Below, one piece after another: positions 20,668 through 31,366 of a DNA stretch of 64,000 nt (positions within the stretch are counted from its first letter, which is position 1; every line of letters begins with the position of its first letter). The DNA lies in the NCBI GenBank assembly GCA_945900785.1, contig CAMDJM010000002.1, positions 45,724-109,723 of the forward strand, written 5' to 3'. The notes under the pieces were generated by a model, which made no database searches, was not told the DNA's origin, and worked only from the letters and a program-made list of their open reading frames with translations. Made by a program: the position numbers and the translations under genes. The DNA comes from Akkermansia muciniphila (GTDB lineage Bacteria; Verrucomicrobiota; Verrucomicrobiia; Verrucomicrobiales; V1-33).

Positions 20668-21204
20668 TTACTTCACTTTCTTACCTTCCTTACGGCGGAT
20701 GATCTCACCCGTGTAGCGGACTCCCTTGCCCTTGTAAGGCTCAGGCGGGTAATACGAACGGATGTCGGCAGCAAATTGGCCGACGCGCTGTTTGTCGATA
20801 CCTTCAACCTTGATCTTGGTATTATCCGTTACAGTGACGGTGAGATCAGATGGGATCGGGTGGAGGAGTGGGTGGCTGTAACCGAGGCTGAGATCGAGCT
20901 TATCGCCTTTGACCGCTGCACGGAAGCCAGTGCCATGAATCTCCAACTGGCGGATGAAGCCTTCGTTCACACCGATGATCATATTGCTGATGAGACGCTG
21001 ACTGGTGCCATGAAGCGCACGGTGGCGGCGGTCATCGCTGGCACGCTTCACGGAAAGCTCAGTGCCCTCCTGACTCAGGGTGATGCACCCTGGAAGAACG
21101 TAGCTCAATGTGCCTTTGGGACCGGAAACAGAAACGCTGCCGTCTTTGTTTTCAATCGTCACCTTGGCGGGGAGAGGGATGGATTTATTGCCAACTCGGG
21201 ACAT
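20668..21204 (-). CDS. rplF: 50S ribosomal protein L6
   Basis: MSRVGNKSIPLPAKV...GPKGTLSY...GTGFRAAVKGDKLDLSLGYSHP...PPEPYKGKGVRYTGE. Confidence 0.97.
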   Translation of the reverse strand: MSRVGNKSIPLPAKVTIENKDGSVSVSGPKGTLSYVLPGCITLSQEGTELSVKRASDDRRHRALHGTSQRLISNMIIGVNEGFIRQLEIHGTGFRAAVKGDKLDLSLGYSHPLLHPIPSDLTVTVTDNTKIKVEGIDKQRVGQFAADIRSYYPPEPYKGKGVRYTGEIIRRKEGKKVK

Positions 21205-21230
21205 AATAAGTGATAGGTGGGGAGTTGGGG

Positions 21231-21629
21231 TTACCAGACGATGGCGAGCAATTCGCCGCCGATGCGCTGTTTTTTGGCTTGGGATCCTGTCATCAGTCCT
21301 TTGGAGGTGCTGAGGATGGAAATTCCAAGGCCGTTGAGAACCCGGGGAATTTCCTCTACCGGAACATATTGGCGCATCCCAGGACTGGACATGCGCTTGA
21401 GGTCAGTCAGGACGGCACGGCCATCCGTGGTCTTGGTTTTAACGCGGATCTGGGGGTGGCCTTCAGTCGTGACGACTTCGTAGGACCAGATGTAGCCCTC
21501 TTCCTGAAGGATGCGGGCGATCTCCGCTTTGATGCGGGAGAAGGGAGCTGTGAATTCTTCCTTCCGGGCGCGGCTGGCGTTTTTCCAGCGGGTAAGGAAG
21601 TCAGAAATGGGGTCGGTAAGGACGGCCAT
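21231..21629 (-). CDS. rpsH: 30S ribosomal protein S8
   Basis: DPISDFLTRWKNASRARKEEFTAPFSRIKAEIARILQEEGYI...VLNGLGISILSTSKGLMTGSQA. Confidence 0.96.
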   Translation of the reverse strand: MAVLTDPISDFLTRWKNASRARKEEFTAPFSRIKAEIARILQEEGYIWSYEVVTTEGHPQIRVKTKTTDGRAVLTDLKRMSSPGMRQYVPVEEIPRVLNGLGISILSTSKGLMTGSQAKKQRIGGELLAIVW

Positions 21630-21660
21630 GGTAGTTTAAAAAGGTGAAAGTTGGGTTGGT

Positions 21661-22251
21661 TTAAGCGGCGGCAGCATCTCCCTGAGGAGTGGCAGCGGCC
21701 GCGGGCTTGTGGTCACGGAAGGGCATTCCGAGGGCACGCAGGAGATCGCGTCCAGCGTCGTCTGTAGTGGCGGAAGTGACGATACAAACATCAAAGCCGA
21801 GCTGGCGCTTGATCTTATCGATTTCGATTTCCGGAAAGATCGATTGGTCAGTGATGCCAAGGGTATAGTTCCCTTTACCATCAAAAGCCTTGGGGCTGAC
21901 CCCGCGGAAGTCACGAACCACCGGGAGAGCCATTTTCATCAGGCGCTCGAGGAATTCCCACATGATGCGGCCACGGAGAGTGACCTTGACACCGAGGGGT
22001 TCACCTTCGCGCAGTTTAAAATTGGAGATCGCCTTTTTGGATTTGGTGACCACGGCTTTTTGCCCGGTGATGAGTTGGACGTCGTTCATCGCATCTTCGA
22101 CGGCCTGCTTGCGGTCGGCCTGTTTCCCGACAGAGCAGTTCACCACGACTTTTTCAATCTGGGGAATCTGATGGGGATTGGTCACGCCGAGCTTTTGCTT
22201 CAGGTGCGCGACGACTTTTTCTTTATAGAAAACTTTGAGTGCTGGTTCCAT
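21661..22251 (-). CDS. rplE: 50S ribosomal protein L5
   Basis: NPHQIPQIEKVVVNCSVG...TGQKAVVTKSKKAISNFKLREGEPLGVKVTLRG...DFRGVSPKAFDGKGNYTLGI. Confidence 0.97.
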   Translation of the reverse strand: MEPALKVFYKEKVVAHLKQKLGVTNPHQIPQIEKVVVNCSVGKQADRKQAVEDAMNDVQLITGQKAVVTKSKKAISNFKLREGEPLGVKVTLRGRIMWEFLERLMKMALPVVRDFRGVSPKAFDGKGNYTLGITDQSIFPEIEIDKIKRQLGFDVCIVTSATTDDAGRDLLRALGMPFRDHKPAAAATPQGDAAAA

Positions 22252-22271
22252 AGTCCTTTTCGGTCAGGGGC

Positions 22272-22583
22272 TTATTCAGTGGCGGCCTTGGCGCGTTTTT
22301 TTGCAGGGGCTTTCGCGGCGGGTTTGGCTGCTTTTTTGGCGGCCTTCGGTTTTTCCTCGACCTTGACGGCGAGGCGGACGTTGGAAATGTGGATTGGACC
22401 TTCCTTCTCAATAATGCCACCTTCGGAGGTTTGGGTCTTTTTCACGTGCTTCTTCACCATGTGAATACCGCTGATGATCACCGTGCTCTTGGTTGGATTG
22501 ACGGCGAGGATGACACCGGTCTTGCCTTTGTGACCGCCGGAGATGACGACGACGTTGTCGTCTTTCTTAACGTGTGTTTTCAT
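22272..22583 (-). CDS. rplX: 50S ribosomal protein L24 with K/A-rich C-terminal tail
   Basis: [46 protein letters not shown]; tail [24 protein letters not shown]. Confidence 0.94.
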   Translation of the reverse strand: MKTHVKKDDNVVVISGGHKGKTGVILAVNPTKSTVIISGIHMVKKHVKKTQTSEGGIIEKEGPIHISNVRLAVKVEEKPKAAKKAAKPAAKAPAKKRAKAATE

Positions 22584-22589
22584 GTCTGT

Positions 22590-22955
22590 TTAGAGAACTT
22601 CCGGAGCAAGGGAAACGATTTTCATGAAATTCCGGTCGCGGAGTTCACGGGCAACTGGACCAAAAATACGGGTGCCGCGGGGGTTTTGGTCCTTGTCGAT
22701 GATGACGATGGCGTTGGTGTCAAAACGCAGGGTGGAGCCGTCATCGCGGCGGATGGGGGCGCTGGTGCGCACAACGACAGCCTTGACGACTTCGCCTTTT
22801 TTGATGGCACCGGTGGGAGTGGCTTCGCGAATGTGGGCGGTGATGATATCGCCGATACCGGCAACGCGGGTGCGTTTACCGATGACGCCGATCATCTTAG
22901 CAACACGGGCTCCCGTGTTGTCCGCCACCTGCACCTTGGATTCCATTTGGATCAT
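22590..22955 (-). CDS. rplN: 50S ribosomal protein L14
   Basis: [26 protein letters not shown]...[24 protein letters not shown]. Confidence 0.98.
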   Translation of the reverse strand: MIQMESKVQVADNTGARVAKMIGVIGKRTRVAGIGDIITAHIREATPTGAIKKGEVVKAVVVRTSAPIRRDDGSTLRFDTNAIVIIDKDQNPRGTRIFGPVARELRDRNFMKIVSLAPEVL

Positions 22956-23002
22956 GGTAATTTGTGTATGGGATGTGGTTTGGCTTGTGTGGATAAGCAG
23001 GG

Positions 23003-23281
23003 TTAGTGCTTGAGAACTTCAATTAAACGCCAGCGCTTGAGCTTGCTCAGAGGGCGGCATTCCATGACGCGGACGCGGTCGCCAGTTTTGGCTTCCCCTG
23101 CATCATCTGAGGCGTATAGCTTAGTCGTCTTTTTGACGATTTTGCGGAACTTGGGATGGGGAACACGGCGGACAACACCGACGACGATGGTTTTGTCCAT
23201 TTTGTCAGAAATGACGACGCCGACACGCGTCTTACGGGTGGAGCGCTCATCTTCCTGAGGCTGGTTGGTTTCTTCGGACAT
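23003..23281 (-). CDS. rpsQ: 30S ribosomal protein S17
   Basis: [45 protein letters not shown]...[20 protein letters not shown]. Confidence 0.97.
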   Translation of the reverse strand: MSEETNQPQEDERSTRKTRVGVVISDKMDKTIVVGVVRRVPHPKFRKIVKKTTKLYASDDAGEAKTGDRVRVMECRPLSKLKRWRLIEVLKH

Positions 23282-23319
23282 GGGAAAAGTCTGGGTATTG
23301 TCAGTTGGGATGGACCAGC

Positions 23320-23517
23320 TCAGGCGACAGGAGTGCGCTTGACCGTCAATTCGGTTTCAATGCGGGCGAGGTCCTTGCGGATCTTGGTAAGGCGGGAAGG
23401 ATTTTCCAATTGGCCGCTGCGCTGCTGAATGCGGAGACCAAAGGATTCCTGTTTGAGTTCGCGGCTTTTGGCGATTAATTCGTCAACCGAGAGGTCGCGG
23501 AGTTCACTGTTGTTCAT
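23320..23517 (-). CDS. rpmC: 50S ribosomal protein L29
   Basis: ELRDLSVDELIAKSRELKQESFGLRIQQRSGQLENPSRLTKIRKDLARIETEL. Confidence 0.95.
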   Translation of the reverse strand: MNNSELRDLSVDELIAKSRELKQESFGLRIQQRSGQLENPSRLTKIRKDLARIETELTVKRTPVA

Positions 23518-23538
23518 GGGGCGGGATCGGTTGGAGGG

Positions 23539-23958
23539 TTAAGCGGCACCAATGCGTCGGACGAAGCGGCAACGGATGCCGAGTTTCTGGGCGGCAAGGC
23601 GGAAAGACTCCCGGGCAAGGGATTCCGGCACACCGGCGGTTTCGAATAGCATATTGCCGGGACGGACCACGGCTACCCAGAACTCAGGAGCACCCTTGCC
23701 TTTACCCATACGGGTTTCAGGAGGACGGGCCGTGACTGGCTTGTGAGGAAAGATGCGGATGAAGACCTTGCCTTTACGCTTGAGATTGCGGGTGATCGCA
23801 ACACGACAGGCTTCGATCTGGGTGTTCTTGATCCATCCGCGATCCAAGGTCTGGAGACCGAATTCACCAAAGTCCACCTTGGTGCCGCGCTGGGCGTTGC
23901 CGGAACGGCTGCCCCGCATCGTCTTGCGGTGCTTTACTCTTTTGGGCTGCATTGCCAT
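23539..23958 (-). CDS. rplP: 50S ribosomal protein L16
   Basis: [18 protein letters not shown]...[14 protein letters not shown]...[34 protein letters not shown]. Confidence 0.98.
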   Translation of the reverse strand: MAMQPKRVKHRKTMRGSRSGNAQRGTKVDFGEFGLQTLDRGWIKNTQIEACRVAITRNLKRKGKVFIRIFPHKPVTARPPETRMGKGKGAPEFWVAVVRPGNMLFETAGVPESLARESFRLAAQKLGIRCRFVRRIGAA

Positions 23959-23998
23959 AGTCTTGAAAAATAGTTAGAAGTTTGATGGAAGAGATGGC

Positions 23999-24820
23999 TT
24001 ATGCCGAGGGGGCAGCTGCTGGGGCGGCTTCTGCAGGTCGGGGACCACGGTCACCACCACCACGTTGGCCACCACCGCGTGGACCACCGCCGCTGTTCCC
24101 ACCCCGGCCACCAGGACCACCACCACCCGGACGGTCCCCGCGGGGACGTTCGCGGCGGGAATTTGGCGGAGGAGGAGGCGGAGCTTCGCCTTCAGCAAGC
24201 ACCCTGCGGTTCACCCAGCATTTGACACCGATGATACCGTAAACCGTGCGGGCCTCAGCGAAACCGTAGTCGATCGGCACACGAAGAGTTTGCAGAGGCA
24301 CTTTGCCTTCCTTATACCATTCTGCACGGGCGATGTCGGCACCTCCCAAACGGCCTGCGGCCCGGATACGAATGCCGAGAGCCCCAAATTCCATGGCCGT
24401 CTGGAGGGCGCGCTTCATGGCGCGGCGGAAAGAAATTCGGCGCTCAAGCTGGGTGGCGACGTTTTCAGCGATTAACTGGGCTTCCAATTCAGGCTGTTTG
24501 ATTTCGAAGATATCGATTTTCACCTGTTTTCCCCCGCACATCTCGCTGATGGCCGCGTTCATGACTTCGATTTCGGATCCTTTGCGGCCAATCACCAGTC
24601 CGGGACGGGCGGTGAAGAGGGTGACGCGGACACTATTCCAAGCACGTTCGATGACGATGCGGCTCAGCGCAGCGAACATCAATTTGGACTTCAGATAATG
24701 GCGGATTTTGATATCGCTGTGCAGGAAGGTAGCGAACTCTGCCTTGGGGGCATACCACTTGGAGCGCCAGTCTTTATTGACGGCGAGGCGGAAGCCGATC
24801 GGATTGATTTTCTGTCCCAT
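23999..24820 (-). CDS. rpsC: 30S ribosomal protein S3 with long P/G/R-rich C-terminal extension
   Basis: MGQKINPIGFRLAVNKDWRSKWY...IERAWNSVRVTLFTARPGLVIGRKGSEIE; tail EGEAPPPPPPNSRRERPRGDRPGGGGPGGRGG...PAEAAPAAAPSA. Confidence 0.96.
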   Translation of the reverse strand: MGQKINPIGFRLAVNKDWRSKWYAPKAEFATFLHSDIKIRHYLKSKLMFAALSRIVIERAWNSVRVTLFTARPGLVIGRKGSEIEVMNAAISEMCGGKQVKIDIFEIKQPELEAQLIAENVATQLERRISFRRAMKRALQTAMEFGALGIRIRAAGRLGGADIARAEWYKEGKVPLQTLRVPIDYGFAEARTVYGIIGVKCWVNRRVLAEGEAPPPPPPNSRRERPRGDRPGGGGPGGRGGNSGGGPRGGGQRGGGDRGPRPAEAAPAAAPSA

Positions 24821-24851
24821 AGAATCGTGTCAGTGTGAATGTTGTCCGGGC

Positions 24852-25241
24852 TTATTCAGCGGCGGCGGAATTGGAAACGTGTTTGCGGCCTTTGACCTTG
24901 GGCTCGGGTTTTTCGTCGGAAACGATAACCATGAGGTGGGCCATTGGCTTGCGGATGGCGGCGGAGGATCCCTTGGCCAACGGCATCATGCGTTTGTGAA
25001 CGGGACCATGATTGGCAACGGCGGATTTCACGATCAACGTGTCAGGGTTGAGATCGAAGTTGTGCTCGGCATTGGCCACGGCTGACTTGAGGGTCTTGGT
25101 GAACAGCACGGCAGCCTTCTTAGGGGTGAAGGTGAGCAGGCTCAGGGCTTCGCCGACGGGCATGCCGGTGATTTCGCGGGCCACATCACGCGCTTTGAGC
25201 GGGGAGATGCGGATGTATTTGGAGATGGCTTTGACGTCCAT
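24852..25241 (-). CDS. rplV: 50S ribosomal protein L22
   Basis: YIRISPLKARDVAREITGMPVGEALSLLTFTPKKAAVLFTKTLKSAVANAEHNFDLN...RMMPLAKGSSAAIRKPMAHLMVIV. Confidence 0.95.
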   Translation of the reverse strand: MDVKAISKYIRISPLKARDVAREITGMPVGEALSLLTFTPKKAAVLFTKTLKSAVANAEHNFDLNPDTLIVKSAVANHGPVHKRMMPLAKGSSAAIRKPMAHLMVIVSDEKPEPKVKGRKHVSNSAAAE

Positions 25242-25250
25242 GACTGATAG

Positions 25251-25958
25251 TTACTTTAAAGTTGAGATTGTTTCGGGTTTGGCCTGATCGCCGATCCGGA
25301 GGGTGCCAGCGGGATTGGCGGAAGTCATCAGCACGCCGGCGAACCTGCCGCGCACATCAACCACCAAACCGGTGGCGACGGTTTGCTCCGCGCGGACGAT
25401 ACGCATTGGAGTTCCAAGGCGGAGTCCACTTTCGGAGCCGGTATTGATTACTGCAAGTCCAAGATCATCTTTGAGGGAAATGACTTTGGCTGCATCAAGG
25501 GCAACGGGAGGCATGGAAGTTTCAGCCTTGCCCGCGACGATTGATTTATTGGCCGCCGATAGTTCCTGCTGCAGGCGGGTGCGGGCGGCGGCATCCGGAT
25601 GATCCCCGAGAAAGGGGATCGCGGCTTCAGAAAGAGAGACCATTCGCTCTGTGAGTTCCTTCGCCCGGCGGTCAGCCAGGCGATAGTCCGCCACTGCAGC
25701 GATGAGACGTTCCTGGAGGGGGCGCAACTCTGGTTTGAGGCCTGCAAGTCCCAGCGTTTCGGTCTGGAGCTTAAGTTGCGCATTTTCCTCCCGGAGAGAC
25801 TCTACGGCAGCGTTGGCATTAGCCAAGCTCTGGGCGAGTTTTACCGTGACTTCACCTCCGGGGGCAGTCGCCTCCTGCCCCACGGCCAACCCGAACCCGA
25901 AGACCGCACAAAGTGCGGAACCGGCGAAGGCAGGTGGAATGGAGCGCGAAGTGGTCAT
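25251..25958 (-). CDS. Exported coiled-coil protein of unknown function embedded in the S10 operon
   Basis: Signal-peptide-like N-terminus (AFAGSALCAVFGFGLAVGQE), coiled coil NANAAVESLREENAQLKLQTETL, C-terminal beta-rich GLRLGTPMRIVRAEQTVATGLVVDVRGRFAGVLM; 9-nt gap to rplV and 22-nt gap from rpsS. Confidence 0.8.
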   Translation of the reverse strand: MTTSRSIPPAFAGSALCAVFGFGLAVGQEATAPGGEVTVKLAQSLANANAAVESLREENAQLKLQTETLGLAGLKPELRPLQERLIAAVADYRLADRRAKELTERMVSLSEAAIPFLGDHPDAAARTRLQQELSAANKSIVAGKAETSMPPVALDAAKVISLKDDLGLAVINTGSESGLRLGTPMRIVRAEQTVATGLVVDVRGRFAGVLMTSANPAGTLRIGDQAKPETISTLK

Positions 25959-25980
25959 GAGGAGAATGGAGATGCGTGAA

Positions 25981-26259
25981 TTACTTGGTGACCTTGACGG
26001 TAGTCGCTCCGTGACCTTTGAAGGTGCGGGTAGGAGAGAATTCGCCGAGACGGTGCCCTACCATGTTTTCCGTGACGAAAACGCTGATGAAGTCTTTCCC
26101 GTTGTGCACGAGGAAGGTGTGGCCAACAAAATCAGGAGAGACGGTTGACGCGCGGGCCCATGTTTTGATGGGGCGCTTCTGGCCACTGTCGTTCATTTTG
26201 TCGATTTTCACCAGGAGTTTCTGGTTGATGAAAGGACCTTTTTTGAGGGATCTGCCCAT
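25981..26259 (-). CDS. rpsS: 30S ribosomal protein S19
   Basis: [23 protein letters not shown]...[54 protein letters not shown]. Confidence 0.98.
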   Translation of the reverse strand: MGRSLKKGPFINQKLLVKIDKMNDSGQKRPIKTWARASTVSPDFVGHTFLVHNGKDFISVFVTENMVGHRLGEFSPTRTFKGHGATTVKVTK

Positions 26260-26298
26260 GTTTTTAGACGGTTAAAGAGATTAGGGGTGGAGCGTGGC

Positions 26299-27144
26299 TT
26301 ACTTGCCCTTCTTGGCGTTGCGGCGCTGCACGATGAAGCGGTCCGTCTTGTGATATTTCTTGCGGGTCTTCTCTCCCTTGGCGTGACCCCATGGGCTGAG
26401 AAGGTGCTGGCGGCCACCACCGGATTTGGAGCGGCCTTCACCACCACCGTTGGGGTGATCGACTGGGTTCATGGTCATACCGCGGACGGTAGGACGGACT
26501 CCCATCCAGCGGGTGCGGCCGGCTTTGCCAGAGACAACGTTCATGTGTTCGCTGTTTCCAACCGTGCCGATTGTTGCATAGCATTCCTGGCGGATCTTGC
26601 GGATTTCACCGGAAGGCATTTTCATGAGGGCGTAGTCCCCCTCGCGGTTGTTCAACATGACTGACTGGCCAGCGGAGCGGGCGACGCGGCCACCTTGACC
26701 GGCTTTCAGTTCAACGTTATGCACAGCGGTGCCGAGAGGGATGGAGCGGAGAGGGAGGGCATTGCCAACTTCAGGAGCGACCTTTTCGCCAGCGATGACG
26801 GTCATTCCGGCAACGAGGTGATTGGGAGCAAGGATGTAGGCTTTGGTGCCATCTTCATATTTCAGGAGGGCAATGCGGGCGGTGCGGCCGGGATCGTATT
26901 CGATCGCTTCCACGTTGGCAGGCATGTCACGCTTAAGGCGCTTGAAGTCGATGATGCGATATTTGCGCTTATGGCCACCGCCGATGTGACGGCAGGTGAT
27001 AACACCTTGATTGTTGCGGCCACCGCTGCGCTTTTTGACGTCGAGCAGTGATTTTTCAGGCTTCTTTTTGGAAAGCGCGGAAAGATCGGGATGCTCCTTG
27101 TAGCGGTTGGTGGGAGTATAGGGTCGGAAGGTCTTGAGTGCCAT
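26299..27144 (-). CDS. rplB: 50S ribosomal protein L2
   Basis: [22 protein letters not shown]...[26 protein letters not shown]...[39 protein letters not shown]. Confidence 0.98.
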   Translation of the reverse strand: MALKTFRPYTPTNRYKEHPDLSALSKKKPEKSLLDVKKRSGGRNNQGVITCRHIGGGHKRKYRIIDFKRLKRDMPANVEAIEYDPGRTARIALLKYEDGTKAYILAPNHLVAGMTVIAGEKVAPEVGNALPLRSIPLGTAVHNVELKAGQGGRVARSAGQSVMLNNREGDYALMKMPSGEIRKIRQECYATIGTVGNSEHMNVVSGKAGRTRWMGVRPTVRGMTMNPVDHPNGGGEGRSKSGGGRQHLLSPWGHAKGEKTRKKYHKTDRFIVQRRNAKKGK

Positions 27145-27190
27145 GAGAGTGGATCAGGTTGGCAGTGGAAAGGTGGGTGGAAAAGGGAGA

Positions 27191-27472
27191 TTAGACCAAG
27201 TCGATGGTTTCACCTTCAGCAAGGCGGACGATGGCTTTCTTCCAGTGATTGGTGCGGCCGGTCTGGGCCCCGCGGCGACGGGCTTTGCCATCGTAGTTGC
27301 AGGTGCGGACGGCAGTCACTTTTTTACCGAAGATAGTGGAGATGGCATTCTTGATCTCGAGCTTGTTGGCTTTGGGATCGACTTCGAATACGTATTCGTT
27401 GTTCAGCTCGCCGAGAATGGTGGCCTTTTCGCTGAGGCGGATGTTTTTAATGACAGTATAGACGTCTTTCAT
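27191..27472 (-). CDS. rplW: 50S ribosomal protein L23
   Basis: YTVIKNIRLSEKATILGELNNEYVFEVDPKANKLEIKNAISTIFGKKVTAVRT. Confidence 0.96.
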   Translation of the reverse strand: MKDVYTVIKNIRLSEKATILGELNNEYVFEVDPKANKLEIKNAISTIFGKKVTAVRTCNYDGKARRRGAQTGRTNHWKKAIVRLAEGETIDLV

Positions 27473-28080
27473 AAGGCGGTCCTCCGGGAGATGGTTTCGA
27501 GGGCGTCAGCAGTGACGATGATCTTGCGGTAGTTGAGGAGATGCTCGGTGTTGACCTCGTTGGCGGTCATGAGCAGGCACGCGGCATAGTTGCGGCCGGC
27601 GAGGTAGGTTTGCTCATCGAAGGCGGCAGCGATGATGAGGACTTTCGGGGAAACCACAATGGCGTTCAAGGTGGCCACGAAGGATTTGGTCTTGCCGTCG
27701 GCCACGGAAAAACCGGGCACGGTGATAACATCCTGCATTTTGATACGCTCGGAAAGAGCTTTTTTGAAGGCGATTTTTTTCGTCTTCTTGGAAACCTTCT
27801 TCGAGTAATCGCGGGGCTTTGGTCCGTGGGCGACACCACCACCGACGCGGGTGGGGGAGCGGCGCTCACCGGCACGGGCGTTACCGGTGCCTTTTTGGCG
27901 GTAGAGTTTTTTATTGGAACCACGGACTTCCCCGCGGGTCTTGGTGCAGGCGGTGCCGCTGCGGCGATTGGCCTGCATGGCCACCACGACGTCATGGACG
28001 GTCTGGGTGTAGCGGCTGTTTTCGACGACGCTGATGTTAGCGGCCTTGGCTGATTCGAGGGTGAGCACTGAAGATGCCAT
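27469..28080 (-). CDS. rplD: 50S ribosomal protein L4
   Basis: [77 protein letters not shown]. Confidence 0.97.
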   Translation of the reverse strand: MASSVLTLESAKAANISVVENSRYTQTVHDVVVAMQANRRSGTACTKTRGEVRGSNKKLYRQKGTGNARAGERRSPTRVGGGVAHGPKPRDYSKKVSKKTKKIAFKKALSERIKMQDVITVPGFSVADGKTKSFVATLNAIVVSPKVLIIAAAFDEQTYLAGRNYAACLLMTANEVNTEHLLNYRKIIVTADALETISRRTAL

Positions 28081-28112
28081 ATTATTAGTCCTTTCCGGAG
28101 TTCAGATGGGGG

Positions 28113-28760
28113 TTATTTGGCCTCTGGAGCGGGGCGCTTTTTGGCAGGGCGAATCACGACAAGGCTATTTTTAGCCCCGGGGATACTTCCGCTGATGAAG
28201 ATGATGTTATCGTCAGGACGGCTGCCGACGATCTGGAGATTCTGGGTAGTGCGGCGGTCGCAGCCCATGTGGCCGGGCATTTTTTGGTTTTTCCAAACAC
28301 GGCCAGGGGTGAGGCGGCAACCGATGGCGCCGGTGCGGCGGTGCATCATGGAACCGTGGGTCATGCGGAGACCACCGAAGTGGTAGCGCTTGACGACGCC
28401 GGCGAAGCCTTTGCCCTTGGTTTCCCCGATAACGTCAACCCATTGACCGGTGGCGAAGTGGGTGGTGTCGAGCTTGGTGCCCAGCGCAGGAGCGCTGCCG
28501 GCTTCGACGCGGAATTCACGGGCGTGATATTTGGGAGCGGCACCTGCCTTTTTGAAGTGGCCGATCTCTGGTTTGTTGGAACGGCTTTCACGCTTGTCGA
28601 TGAAACCGACCTGAACGGCAGAGTAGCCATCGGATTCGGTATTCTTGATTTGTGTTACTTCGTTCTGACTGACGTCGACAACGGTGACGGCAACGGCTTT
28701 GCCTTTGTCGTCGTAGATGTGGGTCATGCCCAATTTTTTGCCTAAAAGTCCGAGGCTCAT
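28113..28760 (-). CDS. rplC: 50S ribosomal protein L3
   Basis: GLLGKKLGMTHIYDDKGKAVAVTVVDVSQNEVTQIK...KGFAGVVKRYHFGGLRMTHGSMMHRRTGAIG. Confidence 0.97.
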   Translation of the reverse strand: MSLGLLGKKLGMTHIYDDKGKAVAVTVVDVSQNEVTQIKNTESDGYSAVQVGFIDKRESRSNKPEIGHFKKAGAAPKYHAREFRVEAGSAPALGTKLDTTHFATGQWVDVIGETKGKGFAGVVKRYHFGGLRMTHGSMMHRRTGAIGCRLTPGRVWKNQKMPGHMGCDRRTTQNLQIVGSRPDDNIIFISGSIPGAKNSLVVIRPAKKRPAPEAK

Positions 28761-28801
28761 GATGATAATGCTCAGTAGTGACAGCGGGGAGCGTGTCGGG
28801 T

Positions 28802-29110
28802 TTAAATCTTGATGGAAATATCGACACCGGCGGGGAGATTGAGCTTCTTCAACTCATCCACGGTGCGGGCGGTAGGATCAACGATGTCCAGAAGGCGCTT
28901 GTGAGTGCGGATTTCGAACTGCTCGGCGGATTTCTTGTCAACGTGGACGGAACGGTTCACGGAGAACTTTTCGATCCGGGTCGGAAGCGGCACGGGGCCG
29001 GCGACGCGGGCTCCGGTTCGTTTGGCGGTGTCCACGATCTCCGTAACACTACGGTCGAGAGTGCGGAAGTCATAGGCCCGGAGGCGGATGCGGATGCGCT
29101 GGTTTTGCAT
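28802..29110 (-). CDS. rpsJ: 30S ribosomal protein S10
   Basis: [73 protein letters not shown]. Confidence 0.98.
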   Translation of the reverse strand: MQNQRIRIRLRAYDFRTLDRSVTEIVDTAKRTGARVAGPVPLPTRIEKFSVNRSVHVDKKSAEQFEIRTHKRLLDIVDPTARTVDELKKLNLPAGVDISIKI

Positions 29111-29143
29111 GGGAATGGAATTGAAAGAAAAGGTGTGTAAGGG

Positions 29144-31309
29144 TTAGACCCCACCGCGGCGGCTGCCGCCACGGGCTTCGACGACTTGTTCGACGATGTT
29201 GTTGGGAACGGCTTCGAAATGGCTGGGCTGCATGCTGTAGGACGCGCGGCCGGAGGACAGGGTGCGGATGGCGGTGGAATAACCGAACATCTCGGAGAGG
29301 GGGACTTCCGCATTCACGATGGAGGCGTTTTGACGGCTTTCCATACTGTTGATGCGTCCACGGCGACGGCTCAGGTCTCCCATGATGTCGCCCTGATATT
29401 CGTCAGGGGTGGTGCACTCCACGCCCATGATGGGTTCGAGGAGCTGGCACTTGGCTTTTTTGAAGGCGTCCTTCATGGCGAAGATCGCCGCCATTTTAAA
29501 GGCATTTTCGTTGGAATCGACATCGTGGAAGGAGCCATCCACCAGTTCAACGTGCACATCGACCACGGGGTAACCGGCGATGATGCCATTGGTGGTGGCT
29601 TCGAGAATGCCATCCATGGAAGGTTTGATGTATTCCTTCGGAATGGTGCCGCCAACAATTTTGTTCTCAGTGGTGATGCCCTTGCCCCGCTCGCTGGGAT
29701 ACATTTTCAGGACGACGTGGCCGTATTGGCCGCGACCGCCGGATTGCTTGACCAACTTGCCTTCGCCGTCGGCGGGGACGGTGGTGCATTCACGATAGGC
29801 GATCTGAGGCTTACCGGAATCGACCTCGACCTTGAATTCACGAAGCATGCGGTCCCGGATGATTTCGAGGTGCAACTCGCCCATGCCGGCGATGATGGTT
29901 TGGCCGGTTTCTTCGTCTGTGCGGACAACGAAGGTGGGATCTTCATCGGAGAGGCGCTGCAGGGCGACCGCCATTTTCTCCTGGTCGGCTTTGGTCCGGG
30001 GCTCGATGGACATCGAGATTACAGGATCCGGGAAAGTGGGGGGCTCGAGGAGCATTTCGGCGCTCTCGTCACAAAGCGTATCACCGGTGCGCAGTTCCTT
30101 CAAACCGACGATGGCAGCGATGTCTCCGGAATAGCAGGTCTCAATATCCGTGTGCTGGTTTGCCTGAATCTGAATCAGGCGGCCCACACGCTCTCTTTTG
30201 CGGGTGCGGGGGTTGTAAATTTGGTCACCCTTGGAGATTTTGCCACGATAGACGCGGAAGAAGACGAGCTTGCCGACGAATTTGTCAGACCAGAGTTTAA
30301 AGCCGAGGCTGACAAATTTTCCGTTATCGTCGGGGGAAACTTCGATCTTCTTGTCGAGATCGTCGGCGTCGTGGCCGATCTGGGGCTGGATGTCGAGTGG
30401 ATTAGGCAGGTAATCGACTACTGCGTCAAGGAGCGCTTGAACTCCCTTGTTTTTGAAGGCAGAGCCACCGGCAACGGGAACAATTTGATTGGCAATCACC
30501 GCGCGGCGCAGAGCGGATTTGACGTCCTTGACTGTGATGGGCTGTTCTTCGAGGAACATCATCCCGATTTGCTCGTCGACATCACATAGGGCAGCGGTGA
30601 GGTCATCGTAAGCGGCGTCTGCGATCAGCTTTTGATCTGGAGTGAGGCCAACGTATTCGTAGGTGGAGCCGAGTTTTTCAGCGTCCGAATACATGATGGC
30701 TTGTTTGCCAACGACGTCGATCACGCCTTTGAGTTGGTCCTCAGCACCGATGGGGATCAGAATGGGGTGGGCGTTGGCTCCGAGCTTGGAACGGAGTTCG
30801 CTGACGGCTTTGTTGAAGTCAGCACCGGTGCGGTCCATCTTATTGACGAAGGCCAGGCGCGGCACGTTGTATTTAGTGGCCTGACGCCAGACGGTTTCAG
30901 ACTGGGGCTGGACTCCGGCGACGCCGCAGTAAACCAGAATAACACCATCCAGCACCCGGAGGGAGCGTTCCACTTCGGCGGTGAAATCGACGTGGCCAGG
31001 TGTGTCAATGATGTTGACCCTCATTTCTTCGCCTTCAAACATTTTGAAGACACCGGGATTCGGGAGCTGTTTCCACTTGGTGGTGACAGCAGCGGAAGTA
31101 ATCGTAATGCCGCGTTCTTTTTCCTGCTCCATCCAGTCGGTGGTGGCAGCGCCGTCATGGACTTCACCGATGCGGTGAATCATGCCGGTGTAGAATAGGA
31201 TCCGCTCCGTCAACGTCGTCTTGCCGGCATCGATGTGCGCGGAGATCCCGATATTCCGGGTGCGCTCCAGCGGATATGCGCGGTTAGGACTGTTACGGGG
31301 ATCGGACAC
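29144..31309 (-). CDS. fusA: Elongation factor G
   Basis: GTG start; [56 protein letters not shown]. Confidence 0.98.
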   Translation of the reverse strand: MSDPRNSPNRAYPLERTRNIGISAHIDAGKTTLTERILFYTGMIHRIGEVHDGAATTDWMEQEKERGITITSAAVTTKWKQLPNPGVFKMFEGEEMRVNIIDTPGHVDFTAEVERSLRVLDGVILVYCGVAGVQPQSETVWRQATKYNVPRLAFVNKMDRTGADFNKAVSELRSKLGANAHPILIPIGAEDQLKGVIDVVGKQAIMYSDAEKLGSTYEYVGLTPDQKLIADAAYDDLTAALCDVDEQIGMMFLEEQPITVKDVKSALRRAVIANQIVPVAGGSAFKNKGVQALLDAVVDYLPNPLDIQPQIGHDADDLDKKIEVSPDDNGKFVSLGFKLWSDKFVGKLVFFRVYRGKISKGDQIYNPRTRKRERVGRLIQIQANQHTDIETCYSGDIAAIVGLKELRTGDTLCDESAEMLLEPPTFPDPVISMSIEPRTKADQEKMAVALQRLSDEDPTFVVRTDEETGQTIIAGMGELHLEIIRDRMLREFKVEVDSGKPQIAYRECTTVPADGEGKLVKQSGGRGQYGHVVLKMYPSERGKGITTENKIVGGTIPKEYIKPSMDGILEATTNGIIAGYPVVDVHVELVDGSFHDVDSNENAFKMAAIFAMKDAFKKAKCQLLEPIMGVECTTPDEYQGDIMGDLSRRRGRINSMESRQNASIVNAEVPLSEMFGYSTAIRTLSSGRASYSMQPSHFEAVPNNIVEQVVEARGGSRRGGV

Positions 31310-31317
31310 GGGACTTG

Positions 31318-31362
31318 TTATTCAAATTGGGAAATAGGAAATAGAAAAATTGGGAAATCCAA
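31318..31362. repeat. Low-complexity GGGAAATAGGAAATAG repeat in fusA leader
   Basis: ttattcaaattgggaaataggaaatagaaaaattgggaaatccaa. Confidence 0.55.
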
Positions 31363-31366
31363 ACAA

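Noticed and set aside
29186-30589. 467-aa plus-strand ORF
   Set aside because: Antisense shadow of fusA, no recognisable family
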